Positions 7,987 through 16,901 of a stretch of 64,000 nt of DNA are shown in pieces. The notes below the pieces were generated by a model. That model was not told the origin of the DNA. It was given only the letters and a program-made list of their open reading frames with translations, and did no database searches. A program made the translations under genes and the position numbers. The stretch is taken from NCBI GenBank assembly GCA_964564735.1, contig CAZMCH010000011.1:9637-73636 (forward strand), read 5' to 3'. The stretch is from CAZMCH01 sp964564735 (GTDB taxonomy: Bacteria > Poribacteria > DTPJ01). Position 1 is the first letter of the stretch, and every line of letters starts with the position of its first letter.

Positions 7987-9144
7987 ATGGAAAAATATCT
8001 CTCACGTGACCTAAAGATTCTGTCTGTTGCATTCTTCTTTATCTTCATTGGGTCATCATTCCAGCAATTTCTTATACCATATTTGCAGGAAACGACCCAA
8101 TGGAGTGTGATGAAATGTTCAGCTATACTTATGGTCGTATACTCAACATTCTTGTTTTGGCGTTTGTTTGTTAATTATACAATAAAACTTCTTGGTGATT
8201 ATTTGTCAATTTTTTTAGGGTCGCTGACATATTCTGGATTTGTATTGGTGCTTTATTTAACAAAGCAATATCCGTTAATTATACTTGTTGCTCTTGTTTG
8301 GGGATGGGGTGCTGCTGCGTTATGGATAACAAGTAGCACTCAGGTGCTTGATGCCTCAAAATCATCAAGGTATGGTATGGCATCGGGTATTTTCTATGGT
8401 GCAACCCATCTCGGATTCGCTTTTGGAGTATTCGTATTTGGTATTATCGGCGAAAAATGGGGCTTGGATCGTTCTGTTTTAACTGCTTTTTTTGCCATAT
8501 TGATAGGCAATATAGTGATTTTATCTGTCCCAAAGAAAAAGGTTGTTAGAGAGTTTAATGTAAAAATTGCATTTTCCATGATGCTTGATCCAAAGATAAA
8601 GATTGTAAGTTTTTACTTATTTGCTTCATCTTTGAGTTTTGGTCTAATGCTAGGTGCTTTCACTGGTGTTGCGAAAGATCATGGATTAGCTTATCTTGCC
8701 AGTGCGGCGGTATTTGCGCCACTAGCAAGGGCGATTCTCAGTTTTGCTGGTGGAATTGTCTCTGATAAATTAGGACGTGGAAAAACTTTATTTATTTCAT
8801 TTGCAATAAGTTTTATTGGTTTGCTGTTGGCGGGGCTATGGTCAAATATGTTAACATTGGCGTTTAGTGCTTTGAGTCTTGGAATACAGGGAGGGCTTGT
8901 TCCTGTTGCAACGATGGCTATGATCGGAGATTCTGTTTCATCAGAACGTCGTCATTTGGGGTTTAGCGCAACGTTTGTATGGCGTGATCTTGGTGTCGTA
9001 GTCTCATTATTTCTCGGACAATATTTAAGTTCAATCATGGGTGGATTTAAGGGAACGTTTCTTGTATTTTCTGTTATTTTTATGATATGCGCGATATTAT
9101 CACTTCCTTTGATCAAGCGTGAAAAAACTCGTATTATTATGTAA
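7987..9144 (+). CDS. MFS transporter
   Basis: This 385-residue polytopic protein has about 12 hydrophobic segments and the general features of the major facilitator superfamily, with a conserved loop reading SDKLGRGKTL between segments 8 and 9 (the usual GxxxDxxGRR/K loop). It begins 2 bases after the FAH gene stop, so the two are translationally coupled. An inner-membrane solute symporter for the compound broken down by the neighbouring enzymes is the likely role. The substrate is not readable. Confidence 0.85.
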   Translation: MEKYLSRDLKILSVAFFFIFIGSSFQQFLIPYLQETTQWSVMKCSAILMVVYSTFLFWRLFVNYTIKLLGDYLSIFLGSLTYSGFVLVLYLTKQYPLIILVALVWGWGAAALWITSSTQVLDASKSSRYGMASGIFYGATHLGFAFGVFVFGIIGEKWGLDRSVLTAFFAILIGNIVILSVPKKKVVREFNVKIAFSMMLDPKIKIVSFYLFASSLSFGLMLGAFTGVAKDHGLAYLASAAVFAPLARAILSFAGGIVSDKLGRGKTLFISFAISFIGLLLAGLWSNMLTLAFSALSLGIQGGLVPVATMAMIGDSVSSERRHLGFSATFVWRDLGVVVSLFLGQYLSSIMGGFKGTFLVFSVIFMICAILSLPLIKREKTRIIM

Positions 9145-9194
9145 TTGGCATTTTTCTTTTATTTTGATTTTATATTTGTTTTAGGAGTAAGTAA

Positions 9195-12100
9195 ATGAGA
9201 TTGAAAACGATTATATACCTTTTATTGATAATGGCTTTGTCTATTATAATGCTATCAAATGAAGCCTTTTGTATAGAAGGCATGTCCTACGAATTTATAT
9301 TTTCCAAGCCATCAATTAATTATAAAAAATCTATAACATCATTAAGCTATAATGCCAATACTATTGCAGTAGGCTCAATAGATGGAAATGTCAAGCTATA
9401 TGAATTTGAAAGCAAAAAAGAGATTAAAGCTATCATAAGAAATTCACATCCTGTTACGTCTATCACATTTTCGCCTAATGGAAATATTATCGCTGTAGGT
9501 TTGGAATCAGGTGATATTATTCTGTGGGATGCAAATTATAAAGAACGGATCAAGACTTTTAAGGGTCATAAAAGTAGAGTCAATTCGATTAAATTTAATA
9601 AAGATGGCTCTTTTCTCGTATCTGCTTCAGACGACAGGCTAATAAAAATATGGGATATGAAGTCAGGAGGCGAATTAAGAACGCTTTCTGGACACACAGA
9701 CGCAGTAAATTCAATTGATATTTCAGAAGATGGGAAAATTGTTGTCTCTGGCTCAAAAGACGGTTATGTAAAAACATGGGATACAAGTTCAGGTAATAGA
9801 TTATTAAATATAAACGCTGATTCAGCGAGTATTAATTCAGTAAGTATCAGCCTTGATGGAGTCATGATCGTTTCTGGCTCAACAAGCGGATTAATTAAAA
9901 TATGGGATGTAAATTCTGGTGAAGAAAAAATAACTTTGCCTAGTCAGAAAGCAAGCATTACAACTGATAAAGGCTTACAATTTAGCCCTGATAGCAACAT
10001 ATTGGCTTCTGGTCAGCAAAACGGTTCTATTGTTATTTGGGATTTGAGTTCTGGTGTGATTATAAGTGAATTAAAACAGCATAAAGGGAAAATAAACGCT
10101 ATTTTAATTACTTCTGATGGTAAAAATCTTTTATCAACTGGTGATGACGGCAATATCAACTTCTGGAGAATAAGAGTAACAGAAATATTAAATATAGCTT
10201 TGAAAGCGGATTATGATAACTGGCAAAGAGGCATATTAAGTTTGGAGGCTGATGTTGTTGGAAATCCAAAAGAGGTTGTCTTTCAATATACCGAAGATGG
10301 CAATACTTGGAATGACATATTTATAGATACAGAACCTCCATATTCAGTTGACTGGGATACAAGAGGGCTTTTATCTGGTGTTATTGCAAATATAAGATTG
10401 AGAGCAACTACACAAAAAGCATCGGGTATGTCTGCAATGAGCATATCAGAAAAGGGCTTTTCAATAGATAATCAAGCACCAATTACATCGCTTGACTATG
10501 ACGGATTATGGCATAGAAGCGATTTTACTATAAATCTCTCGGCAACTGATGGTAATGGCAGTGGTCTTACTGATACTTTTTATAGGCTTAATTATGGAAA
10601 TAGAAAAAATATAAAGATAGATGGTCAACCCAAAATAACAACACAAGGGATCAACACACTTGAATATTGGAGTGTTGATAGACTAGGAAACGAAGAAGAG
10701 CATAAGATAATTGCAGATATAAAACTTGATAAATTGCCTCCCGTATTTTCAAATTGGGCAAAAGAACCACAGATAATATCAAAAGATTATAAGGGTGCTT
10801 TTCGTATCTCATTATCGGTTATTGATCAAAATGGTAGTGGCTTATATGGAAAAATCCCACAGATAAAATATAAAATTGGTGCAACATCATCTTATAGTAA
10901 TTATACAGATATGACGCAAGCAGACGATCTATGGTATTTTGATATACCAGAACCTTCTGGCGGATGGATTGAAAAATTCAATGAGCCACTATATTATATG
11001 GTTAGATGTGAGGATTTTGCAGGAAATACAGGTGAAAGCGTTGAACAACAAGAAATTATTGGAAGTGCAAAAATACCACCAACAGTCAAATTAACAAGCA
11101 AATTCAAAAAATGGGAAGGCGGTAAGATTACATTAAGCGCAGAGCCAAATGATCTTGATGGAATTATCTCAGAGGTAAAATTTAGTTATTCGCTTGATGG
11201 GATAAAATGGATTGAGATAGCAAAAAAAACGGAATCACCATACACGATTGAATGGGATACAAAGGGCGTTGTTTCCGAAATTGCCAATGATGTTAGAATA
11301 CAGGTAAATGCAACGGATAATGATAATTTAACTGCAAGAGATTTATCTGATGCTTTTGGATTGGATAATCAACCCCCAAATACAACCCATGATCAAGATG
11401 GCAAATGGAGAAAATCAGATTTTAACGTTACTTTAAAAGCAGATGATGGCGATGGAAGTGGAATTTCCCGCACAATGTATAAAATAAACGACGGATATGA
11501 AAGGCAGTTAGACAGAGATGGACAGCCCAGAATAGATGAACAAGGCGAAAATACTCTTGAATATTGGAGTATTGATGTTGTTGGAAATGAGGAAAAGCCG
11601 AAATCCATATCGGGTCTGAAACTTGACAGATTTCCGCCATCAATAGAAAATTGGAAGATCAAAAAAGAAGGAAAAACGGTTATAGTAAGCGTAAATATTG
11701 CTGATAGCCAAAGTGGAATTGACTCAGCACCAGAATTTGATTATCATATTAGCCCAACTACGCAATTCACTGGCTATAAAAGTATGACCAAAGGCGATAA
11801 CGAAACATGGATATACAAAATTACAATTACTGAAGATGATATTGGAAAAATGCTTTATTGCAAAGTTACTGCAAGCGATTCTGCAGGAAATCTGACGATA
11901 AAATCATGGGAAACAACAATTACTGATGAGATTCCAGCAGTTAGCCAAACTGATACCGAAGCTAAATATTCATCAACCATGTCATCAATTATGCCAGATA
12001 ATACAGAAGGCGAAATTGTGTCAAAAAAAGAATCTACGGGTGAATCAAGTAAAATTGAATGGATTGAAGTTCCACCAAAGAACATAAAACCAGAAACAAG

Positions 12101-12449
12101 AGTTAATTATCGTGGGCGTATTGTTGCAAAATTGACTTCTCCAGAACAAGTTGAGCTAATGCTTACTGCTCCTGATGATCTAGTTTATGTGGCAAACACC
12201 TATACAAATATGGATGGTGAATTTAGTTTTAATGCACCGATTATATCAGAAGGGGAATGGAGCCTTGTTGCAATCTGGAAAGGTAATAGCAAATATCAAT
12301 CAGTGATGAGTGAACCCGTGGTAATAAATGCAGGTCTTGAGGAAATCAAGATAAAATCTGAAAAGAAAAAGCTGGATATTTTTAACAAAAAGACGATTAT
12401 TATAGGAGTTTTGGCTCTTTATTTGTTGGTTATAGGATTATCAAGGTAA
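9195..12449 (+). CDS. Large exported WD40 beta-propeller protein with repeated Ig-like modules
   Basis: The 1084-residue protein has a signal peptide (residues 1-27, ending NEAFCIEG). Seven WD40 repeats follow at about 40-330, each with a GSxDGxVKxWD-type end, which makes one complete propeller. From about 350 two long copies of one module follow. Each starts with a QYTEDGNTW or SYSLDGIKW strand and a PYS/TxxWDT segment, then SDF.., NTLEYWS(V/I)D..GNEE and LDxxPP. Next come an Ig-like carboxypeptidase-regulatory-type domain (RGRIVAKLTSPEQVELML) and a terminal hydrophobic helix. It therefore seems to face the periplasm or outside, held by a C-terminal anchor. No catalytic residues are visible; a binding or scaffold role is inferred. 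Confidence 0.8.
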   Translation: MRLKTIIYLLLIMALSIIMLSNEAFCIEGMSYEFIFSKPSINYKKSITSLSYNANTIAVGSIDGNVKLYEFESKKEIKAIIRNSHPVTSITFSPNGNIIAVGLESGDIILWDANYKERIKTFKGHKSRVNSIKFNKDGSFLVSASDDRLIKIWDMKSGGELRTLSGHTDAVNSIDISEDGKIVVSGSKDGYVKTWDTSSGNRLLNINADSASINSVSISLDGVMIVSGSTSGLIKIWDVNSGEEKITLPSQKASITTDKGLQFSPDSNILASGQQNGSIVIWDLSSGVIISELKQHKGKINAILITSDGKNLLSTGDDGNINFWRIRVTEILNIALKADYDNWQRGILSLEADVVGNPKEVVFQYTEDGNTWNDIFIDTEPPYSVDWDTRGLLSGVIANIRLRATTQKASGMSAMSISEKGFSIDNQAPITSLDYDGLWHRSDFTINLSATDGNGSGLTDTFYRLNYGNRKNIKIDGQPKITTQGINTLEYWSVDRLGNEEEHKIIADIKLDKLPPVFSNWAKEPQIISKDYKGAFRISLSVIDQNGSGLYGKIPQIKYKIGATSSYSNYTDMTQADDLWYFDIPEPSGGWIEKFNEPLYYMVRCEDFAGNTGESVEQQEIIGSAKIPPTVKLTSKFKKWEGGKITLSAEPNDLDGIISEVKFSYSLDGIKWIEIAKKTESPYTIEWDTKGVVSEIANDVRIQVNATDNDNLTARDLSDAFGLDNQPPNTTHDQDGKWRKSDFNVTLKADDGDGSGISRTMYKINDGYERQLDRDGQPRIDEQGENTLEYWSIDVVGNEEKPKSISGLKLDRFPPSIENWKIKKEGKTVIVSVNIADSQSGIDSAPEFDYHISPTTQFTGYKSMTKGDNETWIYKITITEDDIGKMLYCKVTASDSAGNLTIKSWETTITDEIPAVSQTDTEAKYSSTMSSIMPDNTEGEIVSKKESTGESSKIEWIEVPPKNIKPETRVNYRGRIVAKLTSPEQVELMLTAPDDLVYVANTYTNMDGEFSFNAPIISEGEWSLVAIWKGNSKYQSVMSEPVVINAGLEEIKIKSEKKKLDIFNKKTIIIGVLALYLLVIGLSR

Positions 12450-12465
12450 ATATAGGAGTCTATTA

Positions 12466-13683
12466 ATGCGTAATATTATAAAAGTGGCTATTTGTGGTGC
12501 TGGATTTGCTGGTGATTTTCATACAAAGGGATGGCAGAATGTCCGACTAAGAGGTTATGACATCGAAGTTACTGCGATTGTGAACCGAACAAAGTCAAAA
12601 GCTGATAAGTTAATGCAGAAATATGGTATTGAAAACTATTTTGAAAGCACAGATCAGCTTCTTGATTCTCAGATTGGGAAACAAATAGATGTTGTTGATG
12701 TATGCTATCCACCTTTTTTACATGCACCTGTAGCAATTCAATCCGCAAATGCTAAAAAACACGTAATAGTAGAGAAAATGTTTACGGGATATGCACCGGG
12801 CAAGGAATATCAAAACCAGCCAATAGGTGAAACCGTTTCAAAATATAAAATGCACGAAGAAGCCCTTAAAGAAGCGTTATCTATTAAGGAAGCGATAAAA
12901 GCCAATGATGTTATGCTTGGATATGCAGAAAATTGGGGATATGCCCCTGGAATTGAGGTTGTTATTGATAAGATAAAGCAATCAGGGAGTCAAATACTTT
13001 ATGGCTATGGGATAGAGGCTCATCATGGTTCTGCTTCGGATTCTTATTATAGGTGGGCGTTGTCTGGTGGAGGTTCAGGCGTTGGCAAGGGTTCTCATTC
13101 TCTTGGGGGACTTATGAGGATATTCGCTGATCTTGGATTTCGCCCTTATTCTGTTTCTGCAAATATTGCAAAGCTGTATCGTGATGTGAAATTCACAAGC
13201 AGATCTATTCAGCAAGGAAAATATTTTGATATTGAAGATTATTGCAGTATGTTTGTTAGATTTATTGATAAAGACGGAAATATGCCAATTGCAAGGGCAG
13301 ATGCTCATGAACTTAATACGGGTGGTGTATTAAACTATATTCATATACAGACTTCCGAGCAGAATTTTACTATAAATATGACACCCAATAACCTAGTTAA
13401 AATGTTCAATCCAATCGCAGGGACATTTAATCCAGAAGAACTCCACGAAAAGCTAGAGACTGATGCAGGTATATCTTATCCTTCACCAGATCAGGCTTAT
13501 GCACAAGGTCAATTAGGTGAATTTCAAGATTTTGCAGAATGTATTGTTGCAAGGAAGGAAGGCAAAATCAGAGAACCGAAAATGAATATTGATATAGCAG
13601 TTGATCTCGTTGATGTAATATATTCTGCATATATCTCAGCATTCGAGGAAGGTGGAAAAGAGATCGTGATGTGTAAAGAATGA
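12466..13683 (+). CDS. Gfo/Idh/MocA-family oxidoreductase
   Basis: This 405-residue NAD(P)-dependent enzyme starts 17 bases after the WD40 gene. The Rossmann motif is VAICGAGFAGDFH at residues 6-18. The substrate-site lysine lies in VEKMFTG, where most relatives have EKP, so the proline is missing. The C-terminal domain carries the GSHSLGGLMRIFADLG helix, which supplies the catalytic His. Members oxidise or reduce the hydroxyls of sugars, inositols and sugar acids. It shares strand and spacing with the kinase-FAH-MFS run, so a carbohydrate substrate is likely. Confidence 0.88.
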   Translation: MRNIIKVAICGAGFAGDFHTKGWQNVRLRGYDIEVTAIVNRTKSKADKLMQKYGIENYFESTDQLLDSQIGKQIDVVDVCYPPFLHAPVAIQSANAKKHVIVEKMFTGYAPGKEYQNQPIGETVSKYKMHEEALKEALSIKEAIKANDVMLGYAENWGYAPGIEVVIDKIKQSGSQILYGYGIEAHHGSASDSYYRWALSGGGSGVGKGSHSLGGLMRIFADLGFRPYSVSANIAKLYRDVKFTSRSIQQGKYFDIEDYCSMFVRFIDKDGNMPIARADAHELNTGGVLNYIHIQTSEQNFTINMTPNNLVKMFNPIAGTFNPEELHEKLETDAGISYPSPDQAYAQGQLGEFQDFAECIVARKEGKIREPKMNIDIAVDLVDVIYSAYISAFEEGGKEIVMCKE

Positions 13684-13794
13684 TATATTACTTTCAATGC
13701 AATATTATTAGCTTTATTAACAGAAATGACTCTGTCTGTGCAGAAGAAATATGGCTATTCTTCGGAAAGACTAAAATCTGTTCCCAAAGCGACC

Positions 13795-13824
13795 TTGCCA
13801 TTCCGGTACAGACTGGAATGGCAA
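13795..13824. terminator. Hairpin between convergent oxidoreductase genes (weak bidirectional terminator)
   Basis: A perfect 10-bp stem, TTGCCATTCC (13795-13804) with GGAATGGCAA (13815-13824), surrounds a 10-base loop. On the plus strand AATTTATTGCTTTT follows, which is a poor T-run. The site lies between the stop of the gene ending at 13683 and the convergent gene ending at 13837. Confidence 0.5.
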
Positions 13825-13836
13825 AATTTATTGCTT

Positions 13837-14958
13837 TTAACGTGGTTCAACAGTCAAAGGAAGTTCAACAGGTGCGTTTCCGCTACTCCACGATTTTGAC
13901 ATAGCGATTGAAACTTCCTGATCGATCCTGCCGTTTATGGCGCCGTATTCTGGCTCAGTGTTATTTTTATGCGCCTCTGCAATGCTCAATAATTCATAAG
14001 CAACACTTAATTGACCATCACTGAGAGAGTATTTGCTCAATCTGTTTTTCCAAACAACTTCAAGACCCGTATCAGGCTCAGTTTTTGCGACTAAAACATC
14101 AAGAGTATCTTGACCATCTTTGGCTTTTTTTGTCCTCTTTTCAACAACAATAGGCAATTTGGCGTTTGCCTCAGCATTAAGGATTGTCATTTGCTCTTTA
14201 TAGGTATAACTGCGCTGACCGTCGCCGACACACATTCCTTTTTCTGCATAGAATCTGCTTGAATTATACCATCTCAAAGGCGACCCATAGGATAATCCAC
14301 CGAAATTAAATACACCAACAGAACCATTTTCAAATTCCAGCAAACCCATCTGCCAATCTTCTGTCTTGAATGACCCGCCCCTATAAGAATGTTCCTGAAC
14401 ATCAAAATTGCGGTGCATACCGATAACACGCTTTATAGCCACATCAAAGCCGATATAGCTACGGATCAGCCCTACACCATGATAACCATGTCCATTGAAA
14501 TCGTTATATGCTGTCAACACTTTGCCGAAAACGCCTGCAAGTATGAGTTCTCTTTTGATTCTTTCACCGGGAACACGATAATAATTTTCGCAGACCTCAA
14601 GTTTTGTGTTATTTTCTTTTGCAGAGGCGATCATCTTGTCCGCCCAGCCGAGATCGGTATCAATCGGTGTTTCTGTGCAATAACTAACACCCATTTGTGA
14701 AAGTGGAATGCCTGCTTCATGATTACGATGTGGATTAATGACCACTGCGGCTATGTCAGGTTTTGCTGATTCACACATAACAACAATATCTGTAAAGTAT
14801 GGAACCCCATATTTTTCAGCATGTTGTTTTGCCCGTTCCTCACTCTCATCACATATCGCTACAAGCTCAAGATCATCATCCATTTTTGCAATTATGGGAA
14901 GATAAGTTCCACTTCCTCTATTGCCAGCACCTACAAGAGCTATTTTTAGTCTATCCAT
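13837..14958 (-). CDS. Gfo/Idh/MocA-family oxidoreductase
   Basis: The protein has 373 residues from the ATG at 14958, which follows GGGAGTATAAAG. The frame is open further upstream, but that extension has no ribosome-binding site. It has a Rossmann fold opening KIALVGAGNRGSGTYL, then AVVINPHRNHEAG and the TETPIDTD segment at the position of the usual EKP lysine site, which is altered here. A C-terminal alpha/beta domain holds the FENGSVGVFNFGGLSYG strand. It is a cytoplasmic NAD(P)-dependent sugar-type dehydrogenase by family. It is not similar enough to the convergent gene at 12466 to be a recent duplicate. The missing lysine makes its catalytic status less certain. Confidence 0.85.
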   Translation of the reverse strand: MDRLKIALVGAGNRGSGTYLPIIAKMDDDLELVAICDESEERAKQHAEKYGVPYFTDIVVMCESAKPDIAAVVINPHRNHEAGIPLSQMGVSYCTETPIDTDLGWADKMIASAKENNTKLEVCENYYRVPGERIKRELILAGVFGKVLTAYNDFNGHGYHGVGLIRSYIGFDVAIKRVIGMHRNFDVQEHSYRGGSFKTEDWQMGLLEFENGSVGVFNFGGLSYGSPLRWYNSSRFYAEKGMCVGDGQRSYTYKEQMTILNAEANAKLPIVVEKRTKKAKDGQDTLDVLVAKTEPDTGLEVVWKNRLSKYSLSDGQLSVAYELLSIAEAHKNNTEPEYGAINGRIDQEVSIAMSKSWSSGNAPVELPLTVEPR

Positions 14959-15060
14959 CTTTATACTCCCTTTTTTGCTTAATAGTGAATAAAACAGATG
15001 TTTCTTAATGGTTGTTTGGTCATAATACATCATAAGAAATTGAATGTAAATAGTTTTTAA

Positions 15061-15089
15061 TTGACACACATATATAGTTGTTGTATATT
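15061..15089 (+). promoter_or_regulatory. Sigma-70 promoter of the pyrKDB operon
   Basis: TTGACA (15061-15066), a 17-base spacer and TATATT (15084-15089) stand 55 bases before the pyrK ATG. No PyrR-binding loop or attenuator is visible in the short leader. Confidence 0.8.
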
Positions 15090-15144
15090 TTATTGGATTC
15101 AAATATTAGAAAATTTAAGAATTCTAAGATTGGAAGATTGATAA

Positions 15145-15945
15145 ATGCAAAATATGCAAAAAAAAGCAGTAAAAGCCAAAATAATCGATAAGATTCAATT
15201 GTCCCCTGATAATTTTCAAATGAGATTATATTGTCCGCATATTGCGCATAATATAATTCCCGGACAGTTTATACAAATACGTCTTAATAATATCTCAAAT
15301 GACCCGCTTTTATGCCGACCATTTGCAGTCTATCAAACCGATAATGATAATATGGATATACTTTTTAAGCTAGTTGGCAAGGGAACAAGGCTATTATCAC
15401 AAAAAGTTGCTGGTGATGAATTGATGATAATTGGTCCTCTTGGTAATGGGTTCCCGATTGATAATAGCTTTAAGACAGCATTGCTTGTTGCTGGTGGAAT
15501 GGGTATAGCGGGATTACATCTATTAATTAATAGATTAAAGGATCGTAATGTCATTGTATTATTAGGGGCATGTTCAGAAGATATGCTTTTGGGTGCAGAT
15601 GATCTTGTGTCATTGGGTGTATGTGTCCTTACCGCAACAGAAGACGGCTCCTGCGGATATAAAGGTATGGTTTCACAATTACTTGAAGAAGTCCTATCAG
15701 AAGAAAAGTTAAAATTCGGTGGTTGCAGAATATATAGCTGTGGTCCGATGCCGATGCTTAAAGCTGTTGCAGAGATTGCAAATAATAATGGTGTCAAGGC
15801 TTATGTATCGCTTGAGGAAAAGATGGCTTGTGGTTTAGGGGCATGTATGGGTTGTGCAATTGAGATAAAATCAGATAGCAAAAAGTATAAACTGGTTTGC
15901 AAAGATGGTCCTGTCTTTGATGCTCAGGAGATTGCATGGAAATAA
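15145..15945 (+). CDS. pyrK: Dihydroorotate dehydrogenase B, electron-transfer subunit
   Basis: PyrK passes electrons from dihydroorotate oxidation (on PyrD) to NAD+ through FAD and a [2Fe-2S] cluster. Over 266 residues it shows the FAD-binding barrel (LLCRPFAVYQ near 56-63), the NAD-binding segment LVAGGMGIAGLH (114-125), YSCGPMPML (198-205) and the cluster cysteines C229, C234, C237 and C252. It overlaps pyrD by 10 bases and has its own strong promoter. Together with pyrB this forms a partial pyrimidine operon; the other pyr genes are outside the window. Confidence 0.94.
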   Translation: MQNMQKKAVKAKIIDKIQLSPDNFQMRLYCPHIAHNIIPGQFIQIRLNNISNDPLLCRPFAVYQTDNDNMDILFKLVGKGTRLLSQKVAGDELMIIGPLGNGFPIDNSFKTALLVAGGMGIAGLHLLINRLKDRNVIVLLGACSEDMLLGADDLVSLGVCVLTATEDGSCGYKGMVSQLLEEVLSEEKLKFGGCRIYSCGPMPMLKAVAEIANNNGVKAYVSLEEKMACGLGACMGCAIEIKSDSKKYKLVCKDGPVFDAQEIAWK

Positions 15946-16871
15946 ATCGAGAAAACATTAATATTAGCGTCAACATAGCTGGTATGAAGATGAAAAATCC
16001 TGTTATGGTTGCATCTGGAACATTTGGCTATGGAGATGAATACAGCGACTTTTTTGATCCATCAGAATTAGGTGCAATTGTATCAAAAAGCATCACACTT
16101 CTGCCACGTATTGGCAATCGTCCTCCACGAATAGCGGAAACACCATCAGGTATGCTCAACGCAATTGGTCTTCAAAATGTCGGATTAGAGGAATTTATAT
16201 CATCAAAAATGCCTCTTATGAGAAAAATAAGAATACCAATAATCGTTAGCATATCAGGCGAGGATATATTAGAGTATGTAAAAATTGCAGAAAGGCTTAA
16301 TAACATAAATGATGTTTCAGGTATCGAACTCAATATATCATGTCCCAATGTTGCCAAAGGCGGAATGCAATTCGGTGCAGATTCCCAAGCTACATACGAA
16401 CTTGTAAAAGCTGTTCGTAATTCAACAGATTTGCCAATCATAGTAAAACTATCACCAAATGTAACAAGCATTATCGAGATTGCGCTTTCAGCGCAAAATG
16501 CAGGTGCGGATGCACTTTCGCTTATAAATACTTTACTTGGTATGGCAATTGATATAAATACAAGACGACCAAAGATTGGAAATATAACAGGCGGTCTTTC
16601 TGGTCCTGCAATAAGACCTGTGGCAATAAGAATGGTTTGGCAAGTTTTTAATGCAGTGAATTTGCCAATAATCGGAATGGGTGGTATAATGAATACAGAA
16701 GATGCTATTGAATTTATAATTGCAGGGGCAAGGGCTGTATCTATTGGAACTGCTAACTTTGTAAATCCAATGTCAACAATAGAGATAATTTCTGGAATAA
16801 AAGACTATATGCAAAAAAAAGGTATTGTAGATATAAATGAACTTGTAGGAAGCTTGGACACAAGTTTATAA
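15936..16871 (+). CDS. pyrD: Dihydroorotate dehydrogenase, class 1B catalytic subunit
   Basis: This 311-residue TIM-barrel flavoprotein oxidises dihydroorotate to orotate. Visible are MKNPVMVASGTFGYG, the catalytic-loop segment ELNISCPNVAKGG with the Cys typical of class 1 enzymes, LSLINTLLGMAID, GGLSGPAIRPVA, and the FMN phosphate site IGMGGIMNTEDA/AGARAVSIGTAN. The partner PyrK directly upstream makes this the NAD-linked class 1B form. Its ATG lies inside the 3' end of pyrK (10-base overlap), so translation is coupled. Confidence 0.95.
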   Translation: MEINRENINISVNIAGMKMKNPVMVASGTFGYGDEYSDFFDPSELGAIVSKSITLLPRIGNRPPRIAETPSGMLNAIGLQNVGLEEFISSKMPLMRKIRIPIIVSISGEDILEYVKIAERLNNINDVSGIELNISCPNVAKGGMQFGADSQATYELVKAVRNSTDLPIIVKLSPNVTSIIEIALSAQNAGADALSLINTLLGMAIDINTRRPKIGNITGGLSGPAIRPVAIRMVWQVFNAVNLPIIGMGGIMNTEDAIEFIIAGARAVSIGTANFVNPMSTIEIISGIKDYMQKKGIVDINELVGSLDTSL

Positions 16872-16901
16872 TTTTATCTACCCAAAGGAGGACGAAATCC
16901 A

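Noticed and set aside
13680..13904. 74-codon open frame on the plus strand after the oxidoreductase
   Set aside because: It runs over the terminator-like hairpin and into the end of the convergent gene, and has no credible start site.
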